Notes: generated by a model not told the origin, from the letters alone. Numbered from the stretch's first letter, positions 11,751 to 23,071 are shown. The stretch: DNA of 42,256 nt from Perkinsus chesapeaki (GCA_013115145.1 JAAPAO010000290.1:1-42256), one strand, 5' to 3'. Program-made: numbers and translations.

Positions 11751-13567
11751 CTAAAGTTTAGGGTTACCGTAAGTAACCTCATATTCTATTTCACATTGGC
11801 CAAAGGCTATTCTAAAAAGCCCTCCTTCTCCCCATTCTTCATTCCAGCTATTCACTGCCAACCAATAACCATCAGTGTCTGCTGTCGTGCCCCAACCGAT
11901 TAGTTTAACTGCGTGAAAGCCACGGAAAGAGCCGCTTGTGTGTTTGTAGACCCCGGATTGGTAGTATAGTAGATCTTCGTAATAATCCATCATTGCTGTT
12001 ACCTGCCATAACACTTCGACACTTCGCGTCACGCACCATCTTGGTGCCACACACGAACAAGGTTGTCCAAGATAATTATTTCTCACGGGCTGCGGGTCCT
12101 CCCAGTCTAGAACCTCTAGGCCATCACCCCCTCACCGATCCACCCGTGAATATTTCCTGCTTTATCGAATCAACATCGCGCGGTACATCGACTCTCCCGG
12201 AGGGCTTCACAAACTGCAACTCTCTGAAATCCACGGAGATTGTACATCTGTGACTTTCTGGAGTTATCACTCTGACAACTTCACTTTGTATTGCTTATTT
12301 GGACAATCTGACGAGCATGAGGGTGTCGGGGGTGGAGTCTGAGGGGAATCGGCAAACCATGAGGAACCGAGATAGACCAGCTACATCGGGGCAGCGAGGA
12401 TACGTTCCTTTTCCTTGTTCACAATGGTCGCACTTGGGAAAGTCGTATGGCCAGCAGCCACTGTCTGCTGTCATCGATTTAGCTAGTACGTAGTCTCCTC
12501 CTGATAGCGTTGAACATAGAGCAAATATCAGCTACTCGACATGAGAGGCATTCCTTACCAGTGGGCACTCCAGATCTTGCCAGAAAGCTCCAAACATTTG
12601 TAGCGGTTGCTCCATCCGAGCAAAAGTCCCTAAATAGAAAGCATTTCCTATTCTGCTTACGCCAGATAAAGCTCCCCATCATCTCACCCTCTGCAGGGTC
12701 CTTTTTTACCGCAGCATGCAACAACATAACCCGATGAAAGAATCTTGTTGAACTTCCCCTTAGTTCGGATGCATAAGCGGTCATTGAGGACTCCAACGGC
12801 CGATATCGCCACACAACTGTTACAAGCCTCCTGGTCGCTGAGAATAATGGATTTTGCTACAGCTTCGGCAAGTACCCCACTAAGGGGACTCGTTACTGGC
12901 AAAACGACCCACCTCACATGTCCGATTACGTTGGCGCATTCCTTGTACTCTTCACGCAAGTCGAAAGTTGGTGGCAGTCCGGCAACGACAGCAACGGACA
13001 AGTTGGTTTCTATTAGATCCTTAGCCTTCCTATCGAACTTGGGCCCTCCGTGTAATTTTAGCATGTCACCATAGGATGCACCTGCATTGGCTCCAGACAA
13101 TGACCCATGCATGCATGAACACTTGGGCCAGCCGACCACCGTGATCGATAAGCAGGGGGTAAATCTTGGAAGCAGTTGACTCACCACGAAATAGCGGCTG
13201 ATCTTTCGAAGCTGTCCAGCTATCCTGCTTGGTGTTTATCTCGTCCACGATGGCCTGCATTAGGGCCGGTCTACTGTTAGTAAATATGCTTTCTAGACGT
13301 GACATGGGCAAGTCACTGATGGATCCTTCTTCGACCAGATCCGTCTTGAATCTTTCATAATGATGCAACTCTTCTTCGGAAGTATATATCAGATCTGTAA
13401 AAGCCTTCGAGATCCTAGACTTATGTAACTTCGAGGCTTTGCCCACCTGTTGCAGCCTTCAATTTTAGAAAGATATTATTAACCTCATCTTGATTATAAA
13501 CGGCACCCGGACAGCAGTACCAAAGGCAAGATAGAAGTAGGGCTGAACTCACGTCGGTTAAGTTCAT
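11751..13567 (-). CDS. Cathepsin B-like papain-family cysteine protease
   Basis: Exons I can place are 13081-12913, 12837-12688, 12629-12559, 12500-12385, 12338-12271, 12247-12136 and 12002-11751. Upstream, a propeptide exon lies at about 13420-13185 and a signal-peptide exon starts at ATG 13567 (hydrophobic SSALLLSCLWYCC). The pro-region has the C1 propeptide helix (ALMQAIVDEINTKQDSW). The catalytic Cys lies in DQEACNSCVAIS, the His in FHAVKLIGWG and the Asn in AVNSWNEEWG. Cathepsin B marks include SGCWPYDFPKC and the C-terminal block ending YGNPKL. The active-site box reads CNSCV where papains have CGSCW, so the Gly and the Trp beside the catalytic Cys are replaced. It should be a secreted or vacuolar protease. 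The junction between the signal and pro exons is unresolved, and intron 12248-12270 could instead be 9 nt longer. Confidence 0.85.
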
Positions 13568-15372
13568 AGAGATGTACAACTGAGGAATGGTCTGTAGGTT
13601 CGATATCTCCAAGTTGAAGTGGAGCTCAACACAGACATATTTCCTGATACTCTATTATGAACAATGAAATCGCCGACACAACTAGCTCGTTGGCAACCGT
13701 GGTTTTCCACCCGGTTCTAAATCAGAACTTCCGATGCCACCGGCTATGGCCGGCCAAGGGTACGATAGGCTAGTGGCCTAAGGCTACGTCGATAGCTCCA
13801 CCGCACATCGTTCGCGTCACCTTTCCAGCCCACGGAGGGGTGCAAGCCCCCCCCCTAGCGAATCAATATACTATGCATATCTTGTTTGAAAATCATACGC
13901 TGCAGGTATTCGATAATGCTTTGTGCAACCAACGCGTCGATCATCGACCGTTTCCATAGCAATGATGAAGGCAAGCAAAGCCCTAAGCTGGACTCAACTG
14001 ACTGATCCCAAGCTCCAGTGGGCTCCACTAAGTAGAAGTCTACTCCTCCTGAGAGACTCTATTGGGTGCTTGTCAACGTGCTGCGCTTGCTTAAAAGGTC
14101 TTATGCTGATGGTTCTTAATAAGAACCATCCTAGATGAATAAGAACCTCTTATTAATCTAAGGCCGAGTTGGTAAACTACCCCATCAAACCCGAAATTAC
14201 TTGGAGTCAAAGAAACTGTCGGGGACAGCGGCTAAAGAACTACTTCGGGTCTTTAAGCGCTTCGTATAATTCGCAGTCGGCCTTGTGCCTGAACTACGAA
14301 TTCCCGCTCGTTCGAGGCACATAAAGGAGAAACGACCTCAGACGTGTTTAGTCGGCTCAAGCGGATCGGGAGGGCAAATACATTCTTTGTGACGCATTTT
14401 TGCTAAGGCTCCAGTTGCAAAGTGCAATGACCTTGCCCCACCAACGCTCGATTGCCCAAGATATTTGTGTCTCACAGCTAATTCGGATGGAAAGCGCACA
14501 ACGTTTCCATGAAAACTCGCACTAACCACGAACGATGTGTCGGAACGGGCATGGCAACAGTAGCGTAGACCCGACGCGGAAGGGGTTAGTTGAAGGCCCT
14601 TTGGAACACTAGCTGTCAGTTAAACAACCTCGATACACCTCCAAGTTGCCAAGATTTATGCCTACACGTAAGGATGGATATAGGAATAATCTCGGAATCT
14701 TTGTGCTTGCAAATCACCCGTAAATAACTCCCGGTCTTCGGCCAAGCCAGACAAATAATGCACTTATTCAGCACCAAGAACCTGCGCCACGCTTCCCCGC
14801 AGGATATATCTCTATACAAACTGCTTGTAATAAACTTGCCAAACCCTGAGCTTCTCCTCGCTCTCATGATACTGTACGGGAGCTCGATGGTGTCTGGTAA
14901 CCTCTTCACTAAGTTTCAGCCACGTTGCATCTTTCCTATCGCGAAGACAAGAAGTGTTAGGTAGGTTACACAACATTGACTGCACAAAGGTCAGCGAGCG
15001 CCGCCACGTGACGGGCGCTCACGAGAGGATTTCGAAGCCCCTTTTTTAAAGAGGGATCGCCGCTAGATTTGCGTTGCATTCTCGTGTTAGATATATGATA
15101 TCGTCTGTTCAGCTACTTCTGTCTACGAGACTTGCCTCCACCAGGTGGAGTCCCCCTCGGCCTCCACCAATTGCACTCTGATTATGTTGAAGTACGTCGG
15201 TAAGGCCTTGGACAGCCGCAAATTGCCAACAATGTTGGAGAGGGCTCTTGGTACATCTTGCCCCTTGACAGATGGGGACCGCGTTTACGAATACTGTCTC
15301 ATGAATGGGGTCGGAGATCTCTCCGCTATCGGTGTGCTGTACAGATCATTGACTGCAATCGCCCGGCAACTG
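13568..15372. other. Intergenic, no intact gene seen
   Basis: I find no supportable gene between the cathepsin start and the subtilisin remnant. A palindrome lies at 14108-14130. Around 15136-15175 the word CCTCCACC is followed by an inverted AGGTGGAG and then a second CCTCCACC. This may already be decayed upstream sequence of the subtilisin gene. Confidence 0.45.
14108..14130. repeat. Perfect palindrome, 11-bp arms, 1-nt centre
   Basis: GATGGTTCTTA (14108-14118) is exactly complementary to 14120-14130 around A119. The word AATAAGAACC then recurs directly at 14136-14145 and runs into TCTTATT, making a second small hairpin. The locus thus shows stacked direct and inverted copies of one word in intergenic DNA. 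Confidence 0.88.
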
Positions 15373-16545
15373 TAACCCAGTTCTTGAACTATATGAAGAA
15401 CGCCCAAGACGCCCTCGATATCGTCAGCGTTGTCGAGCCTTAAACCGACATGTTCAATTCTACAGCGGCTGAACATGCTTCACTTCGACAGCGACGAGCC
15501 CAAGTCGATGGTCCGTCTGCTCTCACTTGCTGCACCAATGACCCGCTATATCCAGCCCAACCTAATCTGGAACTGACACATTTATCAGGTGTGTTGAGAC
15601 ATATCCAGGTTAAATGGAAGGAAGACTTTAAAATAGTAATAGTAGGTGTTGTGGATGCCGGCATCGACTGGGGCCATCCCGATCTCAGAAGTCGAATGTT
15701 ACAGAAATTACAAGCATCCCTCTGGCAACCAAACCAAGCAGTTACTAAACCAGAGTCTGGTTTGGTAACGTTTGGCTTTGACTTTGCTCGGAATACCGCG
15801 TACGTACCTGACGACACTGGCAAAGGCACACTCTCCGCAGGAATAATTGCCGCTGAGACTAATAACAGTATCGGTATGGCAAGTGTTGGAAGAGCCGCGG
15901 GTGTCAAAGTTATGGCTCTGAAAGTACTTCACCGAGAAGACCTTTTCACAAGTGTAAACTTAGTCCGTGCCCTGAACTTTACAATTGAGAATGCTGTACA
16001 AGTAACCTCCCTCTCCATTCAAACGTTCTATAGCGACAGAAGGACCCCATTGCCAATGCTGCGGCTCGTGGGCATATATTCGTCACACTTGCAGGAGGCC
16101 GTGGTCTATCCGTGGATCGTTATCCTATACCCCCTTGTATCTACGCCTCTGATATCCTCTCTATGCTCTGTGTCGCATCCACAACTCCTGATCCAAGAGA
16201 GACTGTGACTCTCACCTCGGATTCCAACTACGGTTTTGTCGTCAACATTACGGATTCAGGCAAGAACACACTCTCTAGTAGAGAGTCTCTACCGCTCCCA
16301 ACGGCTATTATACATTCGAGAGCAGAACTGGGATAGCAGCGACCCATGTGGCCGGTGTTGCAGCTCGTCTGGCCTCCCTGGGACTTCAGGGTGAAGATAC
16401 ATTCAACACAATCGTTCAATCTGGAAGAAATGTGTTCGGGTCCGACATCCCGCTGTTGATGCTTCTCGAGCAGTTTCAATGGCGATACGCTCAATGGGTC
16501 TGTAAACCAGGTGGTCGTGGTGGTCGGCATCGAGTTGCCAAGTAG
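15373..16545 (+). pseudogene. Decayed subtilisin-like serine protease (S8)
   Basis: Subtilase blocks are readable in order but in different frames: NDPLYPAQ, the Asp motif GVVDAGIDWGHPDL (about 15650), the His region DDTGKGTLSAGIIAAETNN, the segment ANAAARGHIFVTLAGG (about 16050), SDSNYG, and GYYTFESRTGIAATHVAG (about 16310). The catalytic Asp is kept. The His of GHGT is Lys, the oxyanion Asn of AGN is Gly, and the catalytic Ser of GTS is Gly. One frameshift lies near 16030-16040. A second lies at 16270-16290, where removing 14 bases next to a small palindrome would bring the two flanking blocks back into register. A stop at about 15440 interrupts the upstream part. I read this as a pseudogene of a secreted protease gene. 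An expressed pseudoenzyme is unlikely given the frameshifts, unless short introns hide there. Confidence 0.8.
15741..15769. repeat. Near-perfect palindrome, 14-bp arms, inside the pseudogene
   Basis: GTTACTAAACCAGA pairs with 15756-15769 around G755, with one T:G. It lies between the Asp and His blocks of the decayed subtilase, in the variable loop, so whether it was inserted cannot be judged without an intact homologue. Confidence 0.8.
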
Positions 16546-17189
16546 CCACGTATAATGCAATCGGACTCTACAATATCTTATGTCTCCCTGTGATCAGTTC
16601 TGAATTTTGATTATCCGTCATTCTGCAGTAGCCGAACTTATTAACTGTTACTCCTTGCTTTCTATTCTCACAGCTTAGGCAAGATCTGTGTTACTACGAC
16701 TCGCATTCCATTAGAATCGCTACGTTGATGCTAGGTCGATGCAGTCTACCCGTGGAACTCGTACGGCGCTTATACGTATATTACTTCCGTGGCCCTCATT
16801 AATAATTAATGAGGGCCACGGTGTACTGCTATTCCGACACGATATTACTAACGCGACTAGCATCGCGGAGTGCCCTCGGGTGTTGTCACCGTTCACGCGA
16901 TCAGCTTTAGCCAAGGCTAATTGCCCATAGTGAATTGCCGCTTGTCGATCTCATACGTAACCCAACGTGACTTCCTTGCTTGACAATTGCTAAAGGAAAG
17001 ATGCGGTAGAAAAAGTATTCTACGTAGCCAGGATACTGTCTAGCTACGATTCGCATAATAGGGAATATCAGCGCTGTTCAAGTGAAAGTATTGTATTTCC
17101 TCGCCGTACATCTCGGCAAGTGGCAAGTGTTCACCGCACATTGCTAATATCTGGGTCCCCACCAGAACAAAAAAAGACTAATAATGCTC
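16546..17189. other. Intergenic with a long palindrome
   Basis: No gene is seen between the subtilase remnant and the 3' end of the methyltransferase gene. The main feature is the 35-bp palindrome at 16787-16821. Confidence 0.55.
16787..16821. repeat. Perfect palindrome, 17-bp arms, 1-nt centre
   Basis: CCGTGGCCCTCATTAAT (16787-16803) is exactly complementary to 16805-16821 around A804. The flanks are not inverted. It lies in gene-free DNA, has no T-tract and shows no target-site duplication that I can recognise. Confidence 0.95.
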
Positions 17190-19023
17190 TCAACTACGTT
17201 TGCGAATGATTGAAATGACATGCGGAACATCGTCATCGTCTCCACCTAATAATCCATTCCATTCCTCGAGTAATTCATCATCCCATACTTCAACAACCTC
17301 AGCATCGACAGAAGCTGCTGCTTCAGCCAGTAGCATTTCTGATAGATCATAGCGCTCTAGACCGACCGATGAACGATTCCGCCAAACCACAAGATGGTTT
17401 GAATCGTCAACATCAAAGTTCCATTGATGGAGACCCTTTCCTTGTTCGTGCTCTGCCTCATTACGATGTAACACCAAAAATACCACCCCATTTGGCCGCA
17501 CTGTCCCGACTAAATCAAAGATAGCTCCCACGGGATCCGTAGTGTGGTCTAGAGCATTAACTGATACGGCGAGATCGAACACGTTGCCAGAAGTGAATAA
17601 CGAAGGTAAGTTATCCACCTCACCAAGAATTGACGGCACTACAGGCTGGACGCCCACTTGATGGAGCAGGCTTCGATAAAAAGGAGCGAGAGGGTCCACT
17701 GGAACTAGCTCGATCTCATGCTTATGCCACAATGTTCCCACCAGACTCAAAGGGCCCGATCCAAGATCAAGAATCTTGACAGCACGCCCGGCGGTAAATC
17801 CAGTACTGATGAGTCGTCTAAGGCCTCTCTGTAATGGCCTGGGCATACTTAGAGGGTAGGTGTACTCATCATTATACACTCTATACCGCCAATAGACCTC
17901 TTCGGCGCTCATTCGACTCCACCACAGTAAGTCCCTTGTAATCAGCTTTGGAGCAAGACATTCGTGAGACGGTAGTAGCCTATGGACATTATGGAAGATA
18001 TCGGCAAAGACTGACTCTTGGTACTCCACAGAGCCTTTTAAATGCTTGAATTGCGGCAACAGTATAACGGGTGACTGCAAGTAATTGTAAAACAGTTTCC
18101 AAAGGTACCCTTCTGAGGTATGATGAATCAACCAAAGACCTTCAGCAAAGCTTTGAGTAAAGATACTCTGAATCATTAGCTGAGCTCGACCAACTAGACT
18201 GGCAGCTATCGCCAGGATCTCGTTGTCGGTGAGGCCTTCAGTCAAGGCGTAACATAAGCCCAAGTACAGACTAGCAGACGAAGCTGATGCTAAGCATGCC
18301 GACCCGCAGCCATACTCGCAAGAGAGCGAGTAGGCTGAGGCGAGCATACGGTATGCGATAGTCAAATCATTAGACCTCAGTAGGCCTTCCACCGGAGCGT
18401 TATCTCTGCCAAGGCGTCTAAGACCTCTCATGATGGAACGACCAAGTGCGGAGTTGAGGTTAGAGTTCAGCTTGTATGACCAAAGCGCAATATTGTTGAT
18501 TGACGGTGCGATATATCCGGACTCCGTACTGAAAAAAATACAATCACTGGGATCGAGTCACGTCAAGAGAAAAGGCTCACGGCACTGCCATGATGGCAGC
18601 TTAATATATCGTATAGGCCACTTCTAGGTTGGTGACAATTCTGGGAGAAGCTATGTAGCTCCAGTAGTCGTTCCCCGCTTACTGTAAGTGCCATCCAACA
18701 GCGTATAAGATAGGAAATATGATACGTAACGTAGAACCGCCCATAGCATGCCAGTTGGAGGCGACTATCCACATCCACGTGTCTGTGAGAAGTTCGTCAC
18801 CATCTTGGAGTACGTTCGGGTTCTGGACGATACTCAGGAGCACGCCAAGTCGCCCTATTGCGTATACTGTCTCACATAGGACAGGGTCGCGGCCTGCCAA
18901 CCCTTTGGGGGATATGACGCTCCTGAAATGAGTACGTAGACTTCGATTGCCAGAAGTGAATGATGTACGGACGCGATGAACGTGAATGCTATGTGATGTG
19001 ATACGCATACCAGCAAGCATCAT
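17190..19023 (-). CDS. Class I SAM-dependent methyltransferase
   Basis: The main exon is 18528-17190, joined in phase to an upstream exon ending at 18683 (donor GTAAGC, acceptor TTTTTTTCAG). The upstream exon is open to about 19023. The C-terminal ~220 residues are a Rossmann-fold methyltransferase. Motif I is VKILDLGSGPLS, the acidic residue after strand 2 is in ELVPVDPLAP, the motif IV region is FDLAVSVNALDHTTDP, and VRPNGVVFLVLHRNE follows. The N-terminal part (GVLLSIVQNPNVLQDGDELL, then helical sequence) resembles nothing I know. A frame at 19101-19367 with a signal-peptide-like start (RKTLLLLITFLGIIKG) and two N-x-T sites could be a 5' exon that makes the enzyme lumenal. I could not prove the junction. 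The substrate is unknown. Confidence 0.75.
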
Positions 19024-19100
19024 TTCTAAACCTCAGTTGAAGTGTAAAAGCTTCCAAGAACGGCGGAGTGGTTGGATTCGCTGCTGGGTCAAAGTTCGGT

Positions 19101-19367
19101 TTACGCGGTCACATTGAAGAACATCTCCGCCTCAATCTGTGCAGCTTGGACCCTCCAATCAGAACATCGTGCTAGGCCTCCATTTCCAGATGTTACGTTG
19201 AGCAAGCACGTGGTGACCGTTGGGACCAACAAAGCTTCTATTCTATCAAGAGTTCGACCGAGTTCTCTTGTGAGGTCTTCATGTGTTACCGCGATTATCT
19301 CGCGACCCTTTATAATGCCCAGGAAGGTAATGAGTAACAAGAGCGTCTTGCGAGTTGTCATGTCCAA
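19101..19367 (-). CDS. Possible secreted N-terminal exon
   Basis: This open frame begins with a short charged region and a strong hydrophobic core (TLLLLITFLGII) like a signal peptide or signal anchor, followed by hydrophilic sequence with N-V-T and N-V-T-S sites. A donor GTAAAC follows near its end. It lies upstream of and on the same strand as the methyltransferase and may be its first exon. Alternatively it is an independent small secreted protein, or chance. Confidence 0.3.
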   Translation of the reverse strand: MDMTTRKTLLLLITFLGIIKGREIIAVTHEDLTRELGRTLDRIEALLVPTVTTCLLNVTSGNGGLARCSDWRVQAAQIEAEMFFNVTA

Positions 19368-19619
19368 CGAACCGCTTCCGAGGATCTCAGAGAAGAATCG
19401 CTGAACACGTCAAATTCGGTTAATCGTATGGCTAGTCTAAAGTGTTGACGGTAGATTTTTGATGCCGAGTAGAGCAAGCAAGCACATTCTCGAGCAGTGT
19501 CACTGCTGCTGCCTCTCTAGTTTCGTGAAACTCGCTAACACAAAAAAAGTCGTCATGGACAACGTATGGACACACACAGTACACATGAATAGCAACAACA
19601 AGAAAACATGATCAATTTA

Positions 19620-22216
19620 TCACACCGCGGCGCGCAGCACTCGTCCTGATATGGGAAGAGGTTGGTCGTTCTGAAAGGCACGCAATCTCTTACCCTTCCT
19701 ATCGTGGTAGTTGCTGGGCAGAACGTTCTTAGCGATGGAGTTGTCGACACATAGCGGTGGCGGTGGATCAACGGCCCGACAGAAATCTCTGTAATTGACT
19801 TCGAGGGTATTCCTATCAGGCAACAGTTCTTGGCGCGCCAGAGATCACAGAAGGCTGTGACTCACCCCATGTTGGTGTATTTCTTGGCCAAAAGATTCAT
19901 CTCATCGTCCGTGAGCTCGAATCCTAGGGTGGCGAATACCTAATGATTACAATGCGCCAGTTGCGTTGCGGATCCGCTCACGAAGGTCGACCAGAATGAC
20001 AGTGCCATTCTTACTCGTTCGGCTTACCCTTTTGAACTGGGAGACGGTGACGGTTTGTCGACCACATTTGTCAAAGTTGAGGAACTGTGGTTTGAGTAAT
20101 ATCCTCAGCTGTTTGACCCTGATGAACAGCCATTTAGACATTCAAGAATGCCACTCTTTTGCCTTACTTGGCCGCGACATCACCCTCAATTTGGTTGATC
20201 ACCGCAGTCTCCTCGGCACTGAGCTCTCGAGCATTCCGTCGTGCCGCTGCCGTGTCCTTGGGCCCTACAAGTAGTTCGTTCGACTTAGGGTGGAGTTCAC
20301 TCTAACAGTGCAATAGAGCGTTCATTCAATGAACGCTAGTGGCATACAAGAGACGTAGCAAAGGCGGCGGCGACGGCGATACGGATGAAGAGGACTACTC
20401 TCCTGTACATTTCTAAGAGGTACTTTGATAAAGTTGAAGAATACTAAATTAGGTATATAGAACACTTAATATTGCCCTTTAATCTTTATATACGCCCATA
20501 CTATGTGTTACAATTGGGTCCTACAAGATGCTCGAGAGAGCGCCAGAACTCCATCACGCAAAATGGATCAAGTTTTACTTGCAGACTACTTCAACCTGCC
20601 GCTTGTAGTGGTGCGGAAGTAACGACTATAACGAACTGAGCATAACTGCTGCGGAGGTTACCCTAGAACCAGTATTATCGCGATTCTGGACCACCACCCA
20701 GAGAGGAGAATAACGCTTAAGTGTGCAGTAGTCCTACGCAGGGCTTACCGGGCATGTCGGTCTGGTAGACGGGGTCGTCGGCAACACGCTTATCGCTGAA
20801 GACCACATCGATCTCTTCACATAGAGCGAGGTAATAGAACTCCCTGGCACGAGACAGACAGTAGCGAACAGACTTTATATCATTCGCTGGAATGGTCTAG
20901 TTGGTTATGACGACTGCCTAACACGCAGTAGGTCCCGAGTTCGATTCTCGGTTCCAGTATTTTCGATGATACATGTTTTGACCCGTTCTACCCATCTTGA
21001 GTCTTGTATTGGTTCCATAACTCTTCCAGCTGCTGTGGTGGCAGATGCAACCGCAATAGAGTAAGCACGGCATGCAGATGGCCTGACAAGCAGCTCTGTC
21101 GAGATGGCAGCAACCAAAAGCCTTCCTGCCTTCCTTGCAGGCTCCCTTCTTCAAAGTGTCAAAGTCCTCGAAATACTCCTTCAATCTCAGTCTCCTCTCA
21201 GCCACCTATCCAACGTCCATCACCATTCGCCTGGAGGATTAGCAAGCCCACTCTGGCTTGAAGCTGTTGTGTGAGACTGAGTGATGAGTTGCGCCACTTG
21301 TCTCGAGCCGCCGGATCTCCTTCTCCTTTATATGAGAATCGGGCAGCAAGTAGGTCGTATGTCGGAGTGTAACCTGACGAGCTTCTCCCTTCTCCATTCC
21401 GCATTATCAATACCGAGACTGTTGACACCAGCGGCCTCCATATCCTCCCTCAACGTCTCATAGTCTACCATTTCACAACCATTCTTGACAAAGCCGTATC
21501 TGCACCAATGACAGGGCCCCAGCAAGGACGCCATCGTCGCTTCACCTTTGCTGCAGCAGGTCCTTCTCCTGGTCAGTGAGAGCCTCGTAGAGGGGAAATT
21601 TCCGGAAGAACTGACTGGCCGTAATGCTGCCCGTATTGTGGCGGTCGAAGTCACCGAACCTGCCATTATGGCTCCTACGGCAGAGTAAGCGGCAAAGATC
21701 AACAGTTGCAACTCAAAGGGTCCTAGCGCCCACGACCAAGTGTTCTTACTGGTATTTCAAGGAGAAGCCTCGGGTCTTGCATACGATCGCCAGACGGTAG
21801 AGAAGCTCGCCCAACTGAGGGTCAAACCTGAGCAGCAGCTGCCATACAACAACAGCAGCATGCTTTCAGTCAGAATGCTCACTTTTCGCCCAAGTCATTC
21901 GGCACGAATCTTGTGTTGACGCCATGGCCAGGAGGAGGCACCTCCATAGTGGGGGATGTCTCCAAATGCTTGCTACAGCAGAAAATTGTGTCCACATCAT
22001 CACAGAAGTCAACGTAGCGCACACCATCCAACCCGTCATCGTAGTTGTCCGCGAGAGCAGTAGCCTGTGTCAGCGGCCGATACCCGTGGGTTTGTCGAGA
22101 GGGCCTACCTCCGCGTGGCTCAGATTGAGTTGAAGAGTGTCAAGAACTCGAACGAATTGCCCACGAGTGATGTGCCGATGGCGGAGAGGGTCAAAGTCGG
22201 CGAACGCCTCCATCAT
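19620..22216 (-). CDS. Multi-EF-hand calcium-binding protein
   Basis: Repeated EF-hand lobes can be traced exon by exon in one direction. They are EAFADFDPLRHRHITRGQFVR with RYVDFCDDVD (about 22216-22000), then FGDFDRHNTGSITASQFF (about 21670), LKEYFEDFDTLKKG (about 21190), LPPQQLEELWNQYKTQDG joined to YYLALCEEID (about 21030 and 20850), FLNFDKCGRQTVTVSQFKR (about 20060), and LTDDEMNLLAKKYTN joined to VNYRDFCRAVDPPPP (about 19900-19800). Many loops lack the full set of acidic Ca2+ ligands, so several lobes are probably structural. The C-terminal tail ends GRVLRAAV before TGA at 19620. The protein is about 450-500 residues. One intron holds a tRNA-Val gene on the opposite strand and another holds a palindrome. 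Exon edges are approximate and the 5' end may lie further upstream. Confidence 0.7.
20317..20337. repeat. Perfect palindrome, 10-bp arms, 1-nt centre
   Basis: AGCGTTCATT (20317-20326) is complementary to 20328-20337 around C327. It lies within a roughly 490-nt intron of the EF-hand gene, between the exon ending near 20745 and the exon starting near 20270. Confidence 0.85.
20886..20959 (+). tRNA. tRNA-Val (AAC)
   Basis: The 74 nt fold as a complete cloverleaf. The acceptor GCTGGAA/TTCCAGT has six Watson-Crick pairs and a terminal G:U. There is a short D-stem (GTC/GAC), an anticodon stem ACTGC/GCAGT with loop CTAACAC (anticodon AAC), a five-nucleotide variable loop and a perfect T-stem CCGAG/CTCGG with loop TTCGATT. 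A TTTT run follows within a few bases, as expected for RNA polymerase III termination. The gene lies antisense inside an intron of the EF-hand gene, between the exons carrying YKTQDG and YYLALCEEID. It has an identical copy at 22998-23071. Confidence 0.95.
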
Positions 22217-22997
22217 ACGAACCCCTATTGAGGGTTACGCTACGCCGTACGACAAAGCTGTTGCGACCTACTTCTGGGAAAGATGTATGCCTGTATGGCG
22301 GTGATTATATTTTTAACTTGAGGGCTCGACATTGACAAAATCGGCCTGTACAGGGATGCCCATAAGAGAAAATTAACCAACACGAGTCGAATGACACTAA
22401 GCGTAGAGATATTCTGTATCGCTGACATGGTGTCACAATGCGGACCATTAGTATAATTTGCTGCGAGGCGATGGGCATGCTTTAGGGCTGTTTCAGTTAC
22501 GGCATTGCTGTTGACTTTCTTGTACAAATATGTATGGACCACGTTGTTAACCATCAGGGAACTCAAGAAACCAAAGTGAGGCAAGAATCTGAGAATCTGT
22601 CCTCTAGACGACGGGGCTCTCCGCCCTTCGCCTGCTGTCCTAACAACATACCATGCACGCTTTCATCGATGCAGAGGTTACTCCCAAATGAGGAGCAAAC
22701 ATCAACCGCATTTGCTCATTTTGCAAGGCTAACTCTACGAATGCATCATGCTCGGGATTATTCACAGGCAGCTGGAGTCTACCTGGTGAAGCAGCTGTGC
22801 CACCATATGTAGCATTAACGGGAGACCGTGGTGGGATATATCCGTGCTGTCACATTCACTCACTCGGTAAAACACAGGGGGTGTCTGTCTCTGCAAAGTT
22901 TAATCGACGACATGACTACCTCTATTTTGGAAATCACAGTCCAATCCATCGGATATCTGCCAAAAATGGGATTTAAGAAATACGATAAAATACATGC
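22217..22997. other. Intergenic, no gene seen
   Basis: Short open frames on both strands show no motif or splice continuity. The 5' flank of the EF-hand gene, and possibly an unrecognised first exon, should lie at the left end of this stretch. Confidence 0.45.
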
Positions 22998-23071
22998 GCT
23001 GGAATGGTCTAGTTGGTTATGACGACTGCCTAACACGCAGTAGGTCCCGAGTTCGATTCTCGGTTCCAGTA
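22998..23071 (+). tRNA. tRNA-Val (AAC), second identical copy
   Basis: All 74 nt are identical to the tRNA at 20886-20959, and so are a few bases after the 3' end (TTT). The flanks then diverge completely. The 3' flank has only three T residues, so termination may be less efficient than for the first copy. It lies in intergenic DNA upstream of the transposon, about 2.1 kb from the other copy. Confidence 0.94.

Noticed and set aside
12248-12270. A 23-nt intron in the cathepsin gene
   Set aside because: A donor nine bases upstream gives a 32-nt intron in the same frame, so the ultrashort form is not required.
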